NCBI GenBank assembly: GCA_017451645.1
Contig: JAFTNZ010000030.1
Location: forward strand, 186,001 to 250,000
Length of the DNA stretch: 64,000 bases
Direction: 5' to 3'
Source: Bacteroidaceae bacterium
Lineage (GTDB): Bacteria; Bacteroidota; Bacteroidia; Bacteroidales; Bacteroidaceae
The notes under the pieces were generated by a model. The model worked only from the letters and a program-made list of their open reading frames with translations. It made no database searches and had not been told where the DNA came from. This document shows, piece by piece, positions 1-8,133 of this stretch. Each line of letters opens with the position of its first letter. The first letter of the stretch is position 1. Both the position numbers and the translations under genes were made by a program.

Positions 1-25
1 GTCAAGCGTTTGCAACGTGGTATAT

Positions 26-811
26 TTATGACAATAATTTGCTCTTTTGCATTTGGAATTCCTCTTCTGTTAGTATTCCCTTTTCTTTTAAAGAACAGAG
101 CTTTTCAAGTTCATCTGCAATAGATTTTGTTTGTGAAGTTGCTGCATTTTCTCTATCAATCATGTCAATGATTACACTCACATGATCAACAATGCTTCTT
201 GCTTCTTTAATAGATTGAGAATCACTGGTCATATCAATTGGTTCGCCTTTATAACAATCTATAGTAATGGACGGGGTTGATTGATTTCTGATAAGTATTT
301 TTACACTAATTCTTGATGTCTTCTTTTTTCCTTTACTGTCTCCAGACAAACCTCCGACTATAGCACCGACGCCTCCTGCTAAGACACCACCTACAACTCC
401 GCCACCAATAGTCCGCATGGTAGATTTTGAAAACGTTGTATTACTATCTTCAAGTAATTCTACGGAAATGATATCCGCGAAATCAATTATGGTTTTATGT
501 TCATTATAGTCAGCAAAAGCAATCAATACTTTTCTTCTTTCTTGGTCGATAGAGAAAGAATATCGTGCATCATAACCTTGTATGGTTGTTGACGCAGTAA
601 AATTAATTGTTGAGTCAATTGCACTATTGAGTTTGGTCGCCCTTTCGTTTTTATTAGATATTTCATAAGATATAGCTATAATAGCTATAATTATGAATAT
701 TATAATCCATACTACGAGTTCCATTGGTTCTCCTGTTATGAACGAACCTCCTGCAATTAATCCAAAAATAACAAATAATAATGCCGATGTTGAATTTCTT
801 TTTGTTTTCAT
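26..811 (-). CDS. SHOCT-domain membrane protein
   Basis: A 261-residue protein with two hydrophobic segments at the N terminus (about residues 9-26 and 30-49), so probably an inner-membrane hairpin. A soluble region follows, then a glycine-rich stretch (about 135-157) that looks like a glycine zipper. The C terminus (about 231-261) fits a SHOCT module: the motif LKEKGILTEEEF is followed by a basic helix. SHOCT domains are short C-terminal oligomerisation modules of unclear function. The start overlaps the stop of the upstream VanZ-like gene by 4 bp, so the two are probably translationally coupled. It is the last gene of the minus-strand operon that begins with the helicase. Whether it takes part in that system or only follows it cannot be told from sequence. 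Confidence 0.8.
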   Translation of the reverse strand: MKTKRNSTSALLFVIFGLIAGGSFITGEPMELVVWIIIFIIIAIIAISYEISNKNERATKLNSAIDSTINFTASTTIQGYDARYSFSIDQERRKVLIAFADYNEHKTIIDFADIISVELLEDSNTTFSKSTMRTIGGGVVGGVLAGGVGAIVGGLSGDSKGKKKTSRISVKILIRNQSTPSITIDCYKGEPIDMTSDSQSIKEARSIVDHVSVIIDMIDRENAATSQTKSIADELEKLCSLKEKGILTEEEFQMQKSKLLS

Positions 812-1245
812 TGTAATTTCGTTTTAATGATAAATATTATGATAGCACCTACATAGCACGTTAAATCCATTACATCAAATGTTCCGAATTGTTTACCACA
901 TATTTGTATGATTTCTGAAGACACAGCAATAAAAGGTAGCATATAGAGCCAAATTTTAGATGTCTTATTATCTGTATTTATCCATACCGATTGAATGAGC
1001 AGCATGTATGAAAACAGCCACAAGCCATCAGGTAAAGCATAAGTAATCCATTCAGGTGGTGAATATGAAGAACAAATATTTCTCCAATGAGTTATATAAC
1101 CATTCAGATGCATTCTTTCGCCCCATTCAAACATTAATAATCGTTCACTTCTGAAACCAAGATACAATAGTCCACCAACTAATAATGAACTTATTGAAAG
1201 TAATATATTACTAAATATAAGTATTTTATATTTGTTGTCATACAT
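808..1245 (-). CDS. VanZ-like small membrane protein
   Basis: A 145-residue protein with about four hydrophobic segments (near residues 8-28, 70-88, 98-114 and 125-141). The order of an LPDGLW motif before the second segment, an EIIQ motif in the third, and FDVMDL before the last resembles the VanZ-like family. These are small membrane proteins, some linked to glycopeptide resistance, most of unknown role. The match is by eye only. It lies 20 bp after the stop of the 228-residue gene and overlaps the SHOCT gene by 4 bp, consistent with one transcript. The A/T-rich sequence matches the other genes of this operon. Confidence 0.65.
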   Translation of the reverse strand: MYDNKYKILIFSNILLSISSLLVGGLLYLGFRSERLLMFEWGERMHLNGYITHWRNICSSYSPPEWITYALPDGLWLFSYMLLIQSVWINTDNKTSKIWLYMLPFIAVSSEIIQICGKQFGTFDVMDLTCYVGAIIIFIIKTKLQ

Positions 1246-1265
1246 ATATTAACAGTCTTTTATTA

Positions 1266-1952
1266 TTATATAATCTTCACTGTCACCTTTATGCCAAGAG
1301 CTTTAGCTATGGCTTCTATCTGTCTTTTTTTGGCGGGAGTGTTTGAACATGTAAAGACTAACCAACCATTACCTACTTCATGTTGTCTGTTTCCATATTG
1401 AGCATCTCTCTTTCTTGTCACAAGATTCACTTTATTAAGTTGTAATATAGAATCATAGGGTGCAATGCAGAGTTGTGCAACCTTTTCAACTCCAAACTTT
1501 AAAATAGTTTTTTTGAGTGTATCTACAGCTTTACTTTCACTAATGACGGTTCCGTCACCGAATTTAACTTTTAATCGAGTAGCTTTTCCCATGTTACTTC
1601 CGCGTTCGCGGGAAATGATTTTTGTTTTTTCCACTTTTTGCAAAGATTCATTGTTTGATACAGTATAAGTATTAGATAATGTTACAGCATCACTCAGTGC
1701 ATTTGTTATATTACGTTTACGTGACAGATGAACACTAACCCCCTTTTCCGGATGATGTTCAACCACCAAAACCAGTTCACGTTTCACCTGCTTTAATACA
1801 GGTTCTACAGTATCTGTAATTATTGGCACAATTTCATTCTTAATGATTTCTTCTTCCAATGCTGCCAACTGCCTTTCGAGGTCAGCATTGGGTTCTATCC
1901 CTAAGTTCTGTAGCTTCTTGCGGGTTTCGTAGAGTTCTTGTAGTTTGGTCAT
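1266..1952 (-). CDS. hypothetical protein, third gene of the helicase operon
   Basis: A 228-residue soluble protein that I do not assign to a named family. Residues 1-65 are charged and probably helical, with repeated Glu and Lys, and may form a short coiled coil. The middle (about 65-115) is rich in Ser, Thr and Asn and may be flexible. The last 100 residues look like a compact domain: a strand with KFGDGTVI, a helix with ALDTLKK-like spacing, and a C-terminal strand-helix-strand ending in a hydrophobic tail. The gene starts 7 bp after the stop of the actin-like ATPase gene, so the products are probably made together. No catalytic motif is visible. An adaptor or nucleic-acid-binding role would be a guess. 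Confidence 0.75.
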   Translation of the reverse strand: MTKLQELYETRKKLQNLGIEPNADLERQLAALEEEIIKNEIVPIITDTVEPVLKQVKRELVLVVEHHPEKGVSVHLSRKRNITNALSDAVTLSNTYTVSNNESLQKVEKTKIISRERGSNMGKATRLKVKFGDGTVISESKAVDTLKKTILKFGVEKVAQLCIAPYDSILQLNKVNLVTRKRDAQYGNRQHEVGNGWLVFTCSNTPAKKRQIEAIAKALGIKVTVKII

Positions 1953-1959
1953 AGGTAAA

Positions 1960-3204
1960 TTATTTTATTGCATCATAGTCGTCAGTATAACTAAAACTAT
2001 TATATTTCGAGGTATATATATTTTGCTCTTTGTCTTCATCTGGTCGCAAATTTGAGAATAAATCTCTGAATGGTTCACAGTTAATTTCGTCATCAGTAAC
2101 GCTGATAGATAATCCATAAGCAGTTGATAATATCGGACACAATCCTAAATCTTGTATTTCGCTGATGTCCTTAATAGACTTTGTATTCCATTCCTTCTCA
2201 GATACATACATAACATCTTTAAAATCACCATAAGTTTTGCGAAGTATCTTGAAGGTGCTTCCACCACCCGAATATATTATTGGCCTCCCTTTTAAAGCAT
2301 TAATCAATCGTTTTACATGAATGTTTGTTTGTATTTTCAATTCCCATTTAAGTTTTCCAATCAATCTATCATGTATGCTATTTATTCTATCTTGCAAGAC
2401 CGTTATTCTATTATTTTGAATATCTACTTTTTCTACGTTTGACGTCGTTCTTTCTTTACTCATATTTATTGCATCCGTAAGATAGTTCAAACCTTTATTT
2501 ATAGAATAAAAATCGTACACTTGTGGCTTACCATTCTTAATCGTAAAAAAAGATATATCTGTAGTTCCTCCACCAATGTCTATCATAAGAGACATACCTT
2601 CGGTGATTTTAGACAGTTTCACAAGAGGCATTAAACAGGCGTATGCTTCTGGAAAAACGAGAAGAGTAAATTCCTCCTTCTTTTCCTGGCTAAACATTAC
2701 AAGTTCTGTAATGCTTTCAAGTTCCTGAATTGTTGAAGACAGAAATAAATGTTTGTCATTCCTGAATACTTCTTCAACAAGTTTATATGCACTTAGCAAG
2801 ATTCTCACTGCCAATATTTTTTGTTGTTTTAGACGTGCCCCGTCAGATGGAACCCCCATTTGAATAGAGAAATCTTGTCCATACTCTTCCTCCAAATCAA
2901 ATAAGATAAAAGCAATATACCATATAGAGAAATGTATGGCTTCCATTTGTGACAAGCCTGTTTCGCTACTTGTAAACGCTGCTTGTTTGAAATAGCGAAC
3001 AATCTCTCCTTTTTTATTCTTAGGAATATACCCGTATGTCAATTGGCCTTTTTCATCAATATGTATAATGCTTGGCAGTGTGTATTGCTCTTTATCATTG
3101 AGGTCTTTAAATCTGAAGAATTTGTAGCCTAACTCTGCTCCGTCTTTTTTTTCTATACAGATTTTTGTTTGGTGGGTTCCAAAATCTAATCCAACTGTAA
3201 TCAT
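1960..3204 (-). CDS. actin/Hsp70-like ATPase
   Basis: A 414-residue protein of the actin/Hsp70/ParM ATPase fold. The phosphate-1 motif DFGTHQTK is at residues 7-14. Phosphate-2 DIGGGTTDISF is near 209-219. An Hsp70-like PEAYA turn is near 185-189. The adenosine motif SGGGSTFKIL is near 312-321. It is shorter than DnaK and has no peptide-binding domain, so it is not a general chaperone. It is closer in size to ParM-like or Hsp70-like ATPases. It starts 13 bp after the helicase stop and ends 7 bp before the next gene. The conserved spacing suggests it works with the helicase, perhaps as a switch or filament-forming partner. That role is inference. Confidence 0.85.
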   Translation of the reverse strand: MITVGLDFGTHQTKICIEKKDGAELGYKFFRFKDLNDKEQYTLPSIIHIDEKGQLTYGYIPKNKKGEIVRYFKQAAFTSSETGLSQMEAIHFSIWYIAFILFDLEEEYGQDFSIQMGVPSDGARLKQQKILAVRILLSAYKLVEEVFRNDKHLFLSSTIQELESITELVMFSQEKKEEFTLLVFPEAYACLMPLVKLSKITEGMSLMIDIGGGTTDISFFTIKNGKPQVYDFYSINKGLNYLTDAINMSKERTTSNVEKVDIQNNRITVLQDRINSIHDRLIGKLKWELKIQTNIHVKRLINALKGRPIIYSGGGSTFKILRKTYGDFKDVMYVSEKEWNTKSIKDISEIQDLGLCPILSTAYGLSISVTDDEINCEPFRDLFSNLRPDEDKEQNIYTSKYNSFSYTDDYDAIK

Positions 3205-3217
3205 GGTTAAGATGTTT

Positions 3218-6200
3218 TTAAATTATATTGATTAAGTTTAGAGAAAGCAGTTTATCTTCTATGCCCAAATTCTTGTCTTCGTTGATAAATGCCAGTTTCT
3301 CATCACGTTCTTTTTCCAACCTGGCGATCAAACCTTTTCTAAGACGGATAGCATTATTTCTATTTCTTCGTTCTTTTTCATCGTTTGTGTACATTAATTG
3401 CCACTCCCAGTTTTCTATATCTTTTTTAAGATTGTTGATGCGTGATTTATAGTACTCAATCGTCTGTTGTCCGTAACGCAATCTAGCACTTTCCACTTGT
3501 CTCTTTTCTTCTTCCAAACGTTTTTTCTTTTCTTTACTTACAAATTCTGTGAAATCATAGTTCATGTCATCAATCAAAGAAGATACCGTATTTTCATTGG
3601 TTGCATTATATTCACGTCCTTCTGTATGGGAACGTCTATATACGTGGTCAACAAAATTTTGGTCTGTTTCAAAAGTGCCAGTCTTCAAATTAAATAGTAC
3701 AGGTAAAAGTTCAGAAGATTCTTTTTTTACTCCTTGTACATTTCGACACGAAGTGAGTTGGTACAATCCCATATAAAATTTATCACCTTTTTGTAAAATA
3801 TCATCCTCAGTAAGAGCATAGCTAAATGATGTATTTGAATCATCTCTATTATGTGTAAAGTAGTTCAAACATGCCTGTATCATCGGATGATAAATATTTA
3901 GATAATTTATCGTTGGATTTCCGTATGCAATTTCTTGGCTAAATGTTAAATGAAATGTTTGTTTGTCTTCTATTTTTCTTTTAAATTGTTCAGCATTAAT
4001 ACCTGCTTCGTCTGTATTGTCACAATACTGAGTCAGGAACTTACGTAAAATATTTGTTTGCCCCATGGGCATCTTGAATTCCCATATATCCTTTTTAATT
4101 TCCGTCAAATCGCATGTTGTAAGATGCATCCGTATAATAGATTCCAAATAATTGTGTAATTCTTCTTTCGTAACATATGATTTCCTATTCAAAATACGAT
4201 TTATCTCTTCTTGAAAATATGCGTCATTTGTCAATGTATTAGTCAATCCTTCTTGAAGGCGTCTCAAATGTTCTTTCTCATTTTCTATAGCCCGCTCAAC
4301 TTCAGCCATTTTTCGTTCCCTCTCCTGTGGCGTTAGTTCCTTCGTATAGAATTCTTTCTCCATTTTGTCATAGGCTTCTTTAATTGTCATCCTTTTCCCG
4401 TCTATATTGACTACAGCATCCAAAATTGCTTCCATATCACCTATGGTACTTTGGAAAATTCCAATGCGTTCAAGTAAGCGTTCATAAATTTCTTCTTGAA
4501 TAGAATCAGCCACTACCATGTTGTATATGTTAACAACTGGAGACTTTTGTCCGAAACGGTCTATACGACCAATACGTTGCTCCACAACCATAGGATTCCA
4601 TGGTAAATCATAATTAACCATTGAATCACAGAACTGCATATCCAAACCTTCACTACCTACCTCTGAAGATAATAAGATATGTATATTTTCATCCGTCTTG
4701 AATTGATAAAGAACGTCTGCTCTATTCTCTATATCGCCGTGAATTACTACGGAATTATAACCAGCTTTCTTCAAACGGATATTAAGGTATTTAATGGTTT
4801 TCTTGAAAAGGGCAAATACAATTATTTTTTTGTTACCATGCGCAAATACTTTTTCGATAATTTTAAGTAACATATCAACCTTGGCGTCTTCATAACAAGA
4901 AAAAGCATCGTGTGATTTGTCCAAATCTTCTTCCTTATTCAGATATGCCCAAACACTACTGGCAACCTGCCTTTTCTTCTGAACCAAACCCAAAGCACCT
5001 CCAGTTGTCATCCGCTCATCACCCCAATCATCAGTATAAGAATTGTCATCTTTATATTCTTTAATGACTTTATTAAAATCAATTTGTTCGTCTTCGTGCA
5101 AATCCACTTTACAAAGATGAGGTTTACGTTCGGCTTGAGACATATCGGTTGTTACTTCTCGCTTTCGCGTTCTTGAGAATACGGTATTCATTATGCTCAT
5201 TGTTGACAGCAAATATTGCAAACGTGCTCTTGCTTTTAACGTGTCTTCTCCTTTGAGAAGTTCTGTTATTTCTTCAAATACAGGGTCTTCTTTATAAACT
5301 TCGCCAATTGGACGTACGTCGGAATAAATCACATTTTCATCTGCACCCGAATAACTTATTTGAATTTCAGAATCCATCAATTCATCATATATAACGGAAA
5401 AAGATATATTATGATTTAAACTTGATATGGCCTTTACAAATGGTTTGTTTTCATTCATTCGATTTCTGAATATCTGCAAATTATCATAGTTCGCATTGTC
5501 GAGAAGATGTAACAAGTTATACAGATTTTCATCATCAATCATTACGGGGGTAGCAGTAAGAAATAGAGCAGCATCAGCATGTCCCATCAATATTTCTGCA
5601 CCTTTATATGTTAAAGTTTCACGATTTCTCATCTTGTGAGCCTCGTCGCATAACACCAAACTTATTTGTTGGGAATTATTTGATAAGTATTCGGATAAGT
5701 TTGGTATTTTCTTAATTCCCTTCACAGCATCTTTATCTTTCTCGCGACGTGTCCGAATTCGTTCATAATTTATAATACCTCTGACTAAACGCCCTCTTGT
5801 AGAAAGGTCATCGATAAGGTCTTTTGTTTCTTCATATATTTTAAAAGCCAAACCAAATTTTTCGTACAGTTCAGATTTCCACTTTTCTTGAAGCGATTTT
5901 GGACAAACAATCAACACATTTTTTAGCTCTTTTCTTGCTTTTAACTCCAACATAATATGTCCTGCCTCGATAGTCTTACCCAAACCGACTTCATCAGCAA
6001 CAAGCAAACGACGATTTGGCGAGTTGAGAAATTTTAACAAAGGTTTGAATTGATATGGACGAAAAAGCGTTTTAGATGCTTTTAGTGATGAGATTGTAGA
6101 TTTATTTGAACTTTTTATCTTAAATGTTGTATTTATCATAGAATAATCAGAGTAGCTACCAAATATACCGCTCTTACATCGTTCAAAAGGGTCTGATACA

Positions 6201-6361
6201 TCAAAGTTTGCACGCAAATCTGCTTCCAATACATTTGTGGAGCCAAAGTCGAAATTTACAGTATATATTACCCGACCTCGTCCAGGAGTCACTTTGATGA
6301 CAACACCATGTGCATTGTCATCAATTCTTATCACATTATCACCAATATTAAATTGTGCCAT
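3218..6361 (-). CDS. SNF2/RapA-like DEAD/DEAH helicase
   Basis: A large superfamily 2 helicase of about 1047 residues. Numbering from this start, Walker A (DEVGLGKT) is near 123-130, DEAH near 239-242, motif III TAT near 269-271, and motif VI QRIGRIDRFGQ near 595-605. The layout fits SNF2/RapA ATPases, which translocate on DNA and remodel bound proteins. An N-terminal beta-rich segment (FNIGDNVIRI) precedes the ATPase. The last 300 residues include long charged helices, probably coiled coil. The frame is open to 6403, but a promoter -7 box at 6389-6396 puts the transcript start near 6382, so the ATG at 6361 is preferred. First gene of a five-gene operon. No methylase or nuclease domain is visible. 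A DISARM DrmD-like relation is possible but unproven. Confidence 0.9.
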   Translation of the reverse strand: MAQFNIGDNVIRIDDNAHGVVIKVTPGRGRVIYTVNFDFGSTNVLEADLRANFDVSDPFERCKSGIFGSYSDYSMINTTFKIKSSNKSTISSLKASKTLFRPYQFKPLLKFLNSPNRRLLVADEVGLGKTIEAGHIMLELKARKELKNVLIVCPKSLQEKWKSELYEKFGLAFKIYEETKDLIDDLSTRGRLVRGIINYERIRTRREKDKDAVKGIKKIPNLSEYLSNNSQQISLVLCDEAHKMRNRETLTYKGAEILMGHADAALFLTATPVMIDDENLYNLLHLLDNANYDNLQIFRNRMNENKPFVKAISSLNHNISFSVIYDELMDSEIQISYSGADENVIYSDVRPIGEVYKEDPVFEEITELLKGEDTLKARARLQYLLSTMSIMNTVFSRTRKREVTTDMSQAERKPHLCKVDLHEDEQIDFNKVIKEYKDDNSYTDDWGDERMTTGGALGLVQKKRQVASSVWAYLNKEEDLDKSHDAFSCYEDAKVDMLLKIIEKVFAHGNKKIIVFALFKKTIKYLNIRLKKAGYNSVVIHGDIENRADVLYQFKTDENIHILLSSEVGSEGLDMQFCDSMVNYDLPWNPMVVEQRIGRIDRFGQKSPVVNIYNMVVADSIQEEIYERLLERIGIFQSTIGDMEAILDAVVNIDGKRMTIKEAYDKMEKEFYTKELTPQERERKMAEVERAIENEKEHLRRLQEGLTNTLTNDAYFQEEINRILNRKSYVTKEELHNYLESIIRMHLTTCDLTEIKKDIWEFKMPMGQTNILRKFLTQYCDNTDEAGINAEQFKRKIEDKQTFHLTFSQEIAYGNPTINYLNIYHPMIQACLNYFTHNRDDSNTSFSYALTEDDILQKGDKFYMGLYQLTSCRNVQGVKKESSELLPVLFNLKTGTFETDQNFVDHVYRRSHTEGREYNATNENTVSSLIDDMNYDFTEFVSKEKKKRLEEEKRQVESARLRYGQQTIEYYKSRINNLKKDIENWEWQLMYTNDEKERRNRNNAIRLRKGLIARLEKERDEKLAFINEDKNLGIEDKLLSLNLINII

Positions 6362-6388
6362 ATTTATGTTGATTAGATTACTACCCCG

Positions 6389-6424
6389 CAAAATTACACG
6401 CATGTTGTCCCAAATCGTGGGACA
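6389..6424 (-). promoter_or_regulatory. promoter and operator-like palindrome of the helicase operon
   Basis: On the minus strand a TAATTTTG box (6396-6389) fits the Bacteroides -7 element and lies about 28 bases before the helicase ATG. No good TTTG is present at the -33 position. Instead the perfect inverted repeat TGTCCC-N7-GGGACA occupies 6406-6424, covering the region between -7 and -33. This is where a repressor or activator would be expected to bind. No regulator gene is seen in the operon itself. Confidence 0.5.
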
Positions 6425-6514
6425 TGTTTGCCTTTTTTTCTTGTTTTTTGAGTTTTTCTTGTTATTATCTTCTCATTTAAGTAACCGACCGTCTTACGCA
6501 AACTTCTATTAGGT

Positions 6515-6722
6515 ATAAAAAGAAAGCGTAGGCATCGCCATATCTCTACCTGGTTCACCACAAACCACTAACATACTATGGGTTAAGCCTACGCCAATAA
6601 GCGCAAACCCCAATGTATGTTAGCTTGTTCAAGAAAGCTCGCTTTCTTCTTTTCGAGGTGGTGATTCGGTAGAGAAATGAGCAATCAAAATGTCTTGTGC
6701 CCTACCCTACATGGGTAAGCAC
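6515..6722 (-). ncRNA. structured small RNA, possibly 6S-like
   Basis: A minus-strand transcript of about 205 bases is predicted from a good promoter (6727-6757). Its 5' end can form a hairpin (6722-6697). It then folds into a long rod: 6675-6668 pairs with 6550-6543, 6664-6658 with 6561-6555, 6623-6615 with 6576-6568, and 6610-6606 with 6584-6580. A side hairpin (6648-6631) sits in a large one-sided bulge. The end loop (6594-6587) is exactly complementary to the 3' tail (6533-6526), which is followed by a T-rich run (6525-6517). A rod with a central bulge recalls 6S RNA, the RNA polymerase mimic, but the unpaired tails differ. It shows no reading frame that looks coding. Confidence 0.6.
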
Positions 6723-6726
6723 GCCA

Positions 6727-6757
6727 CAAAGATAGACATTGTTTTCCAAATGGCAAA
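6727..6757 (-). promoter_or_regulatory. promoter of the structured small RNA
   Basis: On the minus strand, TTTG (6757-6754), a 19-base spacer and TATCTTTG (6734-6727) match the Bacteroides sigma consensus fully. The start of transcription should be near 6720. The remaining non-coding DNA around it (6425-6514 and 6758-6873) shows nothing else I can support. Confidence 0.7.
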
Positions 6758-6873
6758 AGGTTGGAGAAGGAAAGAGGGAAAAAGTGGGGAAACAAATTTA
6801 GTTCCTTTATTTAAACCGAAACGTATTGCTTGCATATTTGTTTTTTCTTGTCTTCACTTCTTGTCTTCACTTT

Positions 6874-7920
6874 TTATGAACTAATATGACCAAGCGGATA
6901 GTGTGTCTCTTGGTTAGAAGGTGTGGACAGCGATGAAACGAAGGGTTGAGGGGTGAAAACATCTTCTGAAACCTTATTTTTTATATTTCGACCCGAATTT
7001 TCGACCGCCGGACGGGGTTGATTCTCCATTTTTCCGGTTTTCGCGGAATGGATTTGGCCTTTTTGCGCGTCTTTCTTCTTCCCGTCTTGTTGGCTTGATG
7101 CGCTCTTATGGAGCAGGTTTTCGGCTGTCTGCCATTTGGGCACTTCCACACTGTCGTTGGTGATAGTGGTATCTACTTCGTATTTGTGAAACGCAGGGTC
7201 GATGATGGTGTATGTGTTTGCAAGCACCTTATAGACATTGTTGGCGGTGCAGAAGGTGCCTCCGACGGTTTCAAGAAAAGCGGCTTTGTTGGTGACGGTT
7301 TTTCCAACATGCCAAACGGGTACCTGTATCTGCCGGTTGTGTTTTTCGAGGAAGTTGTGTTTGGTGGCGAACTTGATGATGTCTTCTGCCGTACCTTTTG
7401 ATATATGGAATTTTTGGGCTATACCCTCGTACGAAAGTCCGTTGTCTTGAAACGGTTTGGTGATGTTGTGTTCGCGGCAATATTTGCGGGCATCCTTGAA
7501 ATTGTCATCTTTTTGGGGGTTGAAGCGGACTTTGCATATTTCTTCCGTGTGCTTCATTCTTTTCAGCTTTTCCATAATGGCTACGGTGTAAACGGCAAGT
7601 TCAATTTCGTGTAGCGTTTTGAATCGGGCAAAATCCACCGGTGGCATATTCCGGTTTCCATGCTTGTTTGTCAGACTTTTGAAGACGATGCTCCCATCGG
7701 GACGTTCATCAATCAGCTCCATTTCTGCCAGTTTCAGCAGATGTTTCTTGATGGTGTTGGGATGAAGTCCCGTCATTTCATGCAGTTTGTTTGGTGTACA
7801 CTTTTTGATGGTTGAGGAGATAAGGTCGTGTTGTTTGACAAATATGCTGAAGGCTATGGCTCGTGCATACTCCTTGCCTTTTGCTATTTCATCGTAAAGT
7901 CTGTAGTTCAATGATTTCAT
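6874..7920 (-). CDS. winged helix-turn-helix DNA-binding protein
   Basis: A 348-residue protein. Residues about 40-90 form a winged helix-turn-helix (KLHEMTGLHPNTIKKHLLKL, then a basic wing ending in a GSIVFKS strand). A second helix-turn-helix is likely near 165-185 (YEGIAQKFHISKGTAEDII). Residues after about 265 are polar, rich in Ser, Lys and Gln, and probably disordered. Proteins like this are common in Bacteroides and are called helix-turn-helix or replication-initiator-like proteins; the exact role is unknown. It reads from a full promoter at 7974-8004. It sits next to an HU-like gene but is separated from it by a strong terminator, so it is an independent unit. Confidence 0.75.
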   Translation of the reverse strand: MKSLNYRLYDEIAKGKEYARAIAFSIFVKQHDLISSTIKKCTPNKLHEMTGLHPNTIKKHLLKLAEMELIDERPDGSIVFKSLTNKHGNRNMPPVDFARFKTLHEIELAVYTVAIMEKLKRMKHTEEICKVRFNPQKDDNFKDARKYCREHNITKPFQDNGLSYEGIAQKFHISKGTAEDIIKFATKHNFLEKHNRQIQVPVWHVGKTVTNKAAFLETVGGTFCTANNVYKVLANTYTIIDPAFHKYEVDTTITNDSVEVPKWQTAENLLHKSASSQQDGKKKDAQKGQIHSAKTGKMENQPRPAVENSGRNIKNKVSEDVFTPQPFVSSLSTPSNQETHYPLGHISS

Positions 7921-7973
7921 GCTCTTGGTGATGTCGTTTCTGATAAGAAAAAATGTGTCGTTATCCTTTGCTG

Positions 7974-8004
7974 CAAAGTTACAAAATAAAGACCGGTTTG
8001 CAAA
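7974..8004 (-). promoter_or_regulatory. promoter of the winged-helix gene
   Basis: On the minus strand, TTTG (8004-8001), a 19-base spacer and TAACTTTG (7981-7974) match the Bacteroides consensus. The leader to the ATG at 7920 would be about 47 bases. Confidence 0.7.
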
Positions 8005-8063
8005 TTGTTTTTGGAAGTTTTTTTGAAAAAATCACATACCCCCAAAATACCCACAAAACAACC

Positions 8064-8097
8064 CCGCCGCGCTCTGACATTTTTCAGAGCGCGGCGG
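8064..8097 (-). terminator. strong hairpin terminator after the HU-like gene
   Basis: A perfect 14-bp G/C-rich stem (8064-8077 with 8084-8097) closes a 6-base loop. On the minus strand it is followed by a T-rich stretch, which fits termination of the HU-like gene that ends at 8134. It also insulates the winged-helix promoter just downstream. Confidence 0.8.
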
Positions 8098-8133
8098 AAT
8101 CACATTACACTACATTACACCGTACCGTACCGT

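Noticed and set aside
6515..6722. tmRNA or RNase P RNA as identity of the small RNA
   Set aside because: Too short for RNase P, and no CCA end, tRNA-like domain or tag reading frame for tmRNA.
6690..6884. Small open frame on the plus strand
   Set aside because: It lies over the small RNA promoter and shows no domain or promoter of its own.
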